In this document: piece after piece, positions 63,345 to 63,357 of the stretch
Numbering within the stretch: position 1 is the stretch's first letter
Layout of the letters: each line of letters starts with the position of its first letter
Origin: a virus
Reading direction: 5' to 3' (one strand)
DNA: 63,357 bases
Virus record (IMG/VR): IMGVR_UViG_3300017917_000669
Location: 1 to 63,357 of that record
Translations under genes and position numbers: made by a program
The notes under the pieces: model-generated
Told to the model about the DNA's origin: nothing
The model's database searches: none
Seen by the model: the letters and a program-made list of their open reading frames with translations, nothing else

Positions 63345-63357
63345 ATTGTATCAGGAA
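63345..63357 (-). promoter_or_regulatory. Partial early-type promoter at window edge
   Basis: TACAAT (63345-63350) and AATACATGTATT follow the cassette pattern. The -35 box lies outside the window. Confidence 0.6.

Noticed and set aside
1-63357. tRNA genes, CRISPR arrays, insertion sequences, origin of replication
   Set aside because: No cloverleaf with TTCGAATCC-like arm, no regular direct repeats with spacers, no transposase and no iteron cluster were seen by eye. A tRNA scan could still find one.
1-63357. Recoded stop codons (alternative genetic code as in some huge phages)
   Set aside because: Conserved genes end normally at TAA and TGA, and no in-frame TAG or TGA interrupts the recognised proteins apart from the single frameshift candidate at 9107.

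Overview
The window looks like part of the genome of a large T4-related myovirus (a tailed phage, probably jumbo-sized) infecting a proteobacterium. The evidence is gene content and style. There are about 125 tightly packed genes with ATGA/TGATG overlaps and no gene-free stretch over 300 bp. T4-type functions are present: rIIA and rIIB, a T4 RNase H-like 5' nuclease, an ATP-dependent DNA ligase, UV endonuclease, dCMP deaminase and NadV. Many small conserved hypotheticals are of the kind I recall from T4-like cyanophages and freshwater or marine myoviruses. Host-like sigma70 promoters, a FdxA-type 7Fe ferredoxin and Sec signal peptides point to a proteobacterial host. No tRNA, CRISPR, transposon, terminase, capsid or polymerase gene was recognised here.

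Layout. 1-1693 (minus): two late genes with possible capsid-targeting N-termini. 1767-9293 (plus): uvdE, a possible ParB-like protein, a GIY-YIG-like protein, RNase H, then a long overlapping string of small hypotheticals. 9414-22166 (plus): small exported or membrane proteins, GNAT, AcpS, an early-promoter-rich block, DNA ligase, an SPFH lipoprotein, then clpX, a small heat-shock protein and clpS. 22163-23152 (minus): a metallophosphoesterase-like protein lacking its metal ligands and a Lys/Ala-rich membrane protein. 23240-28522 (plus): SprT-like protease, a 515-aa probable virion-internal protein, clpP, a protein phosphatase and small early genes. 28557-40531 (minus): two fibre-like proteins, an IscA-type protein, superoxide dismutase, SGNH-like protein, IF-1, a HAD nucleotidase, and two exported repeat proteins. 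41190-63357 (minus): dCMP deaminase, methyltransferase, ferredoxin, MazG, cupin, HTH regulator, an intact metallophosphoesterase, an L7/L12-like protein, many small early genes, an AAA ATPase, an NAD group (nadV, SLOG-like, macro domain, NMNAT-Nudix), a Tim44-like protein and rIIB/rIIA.

Two transcription signals recur. Early-type promoters are TTGACA, a 16-18 bp (nearly always 17 bp) spacer that often reads close to ATAAATGGATTTGGGTA, and TATAAT or TACAAT. Many are followed by a palindrome close to AATACATGTATT at the start site and a stereotyped ribosome-binding leader. Late-type sites are NATAAATAC, like T4 late promoters, and they precede the fibre-like genes, SOD, the exported pair and the large probable internal proteins.

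Functionally, the window reads as a host-takeover and maintenance toolkit. It covers proteolysis and folding (ClpX, ClpP, ClpS, small Hsp), translation (IF-1, L7/L12-like CTD), NAD+ rebuilding and ADP-ribose handling, redox and Fe-S functions (SOD, FdxA, IscA-type), nucleotide metabolism, DNA repair, and envelope or exported proteins. The most novel points are a SOD with a T4-style capsid-targeting leader, SLOG and macro genes inside an NAD+ resynthesis group, a near-complete ClpXPS set with an Hsp20, and a reused promoter-operator cassette.
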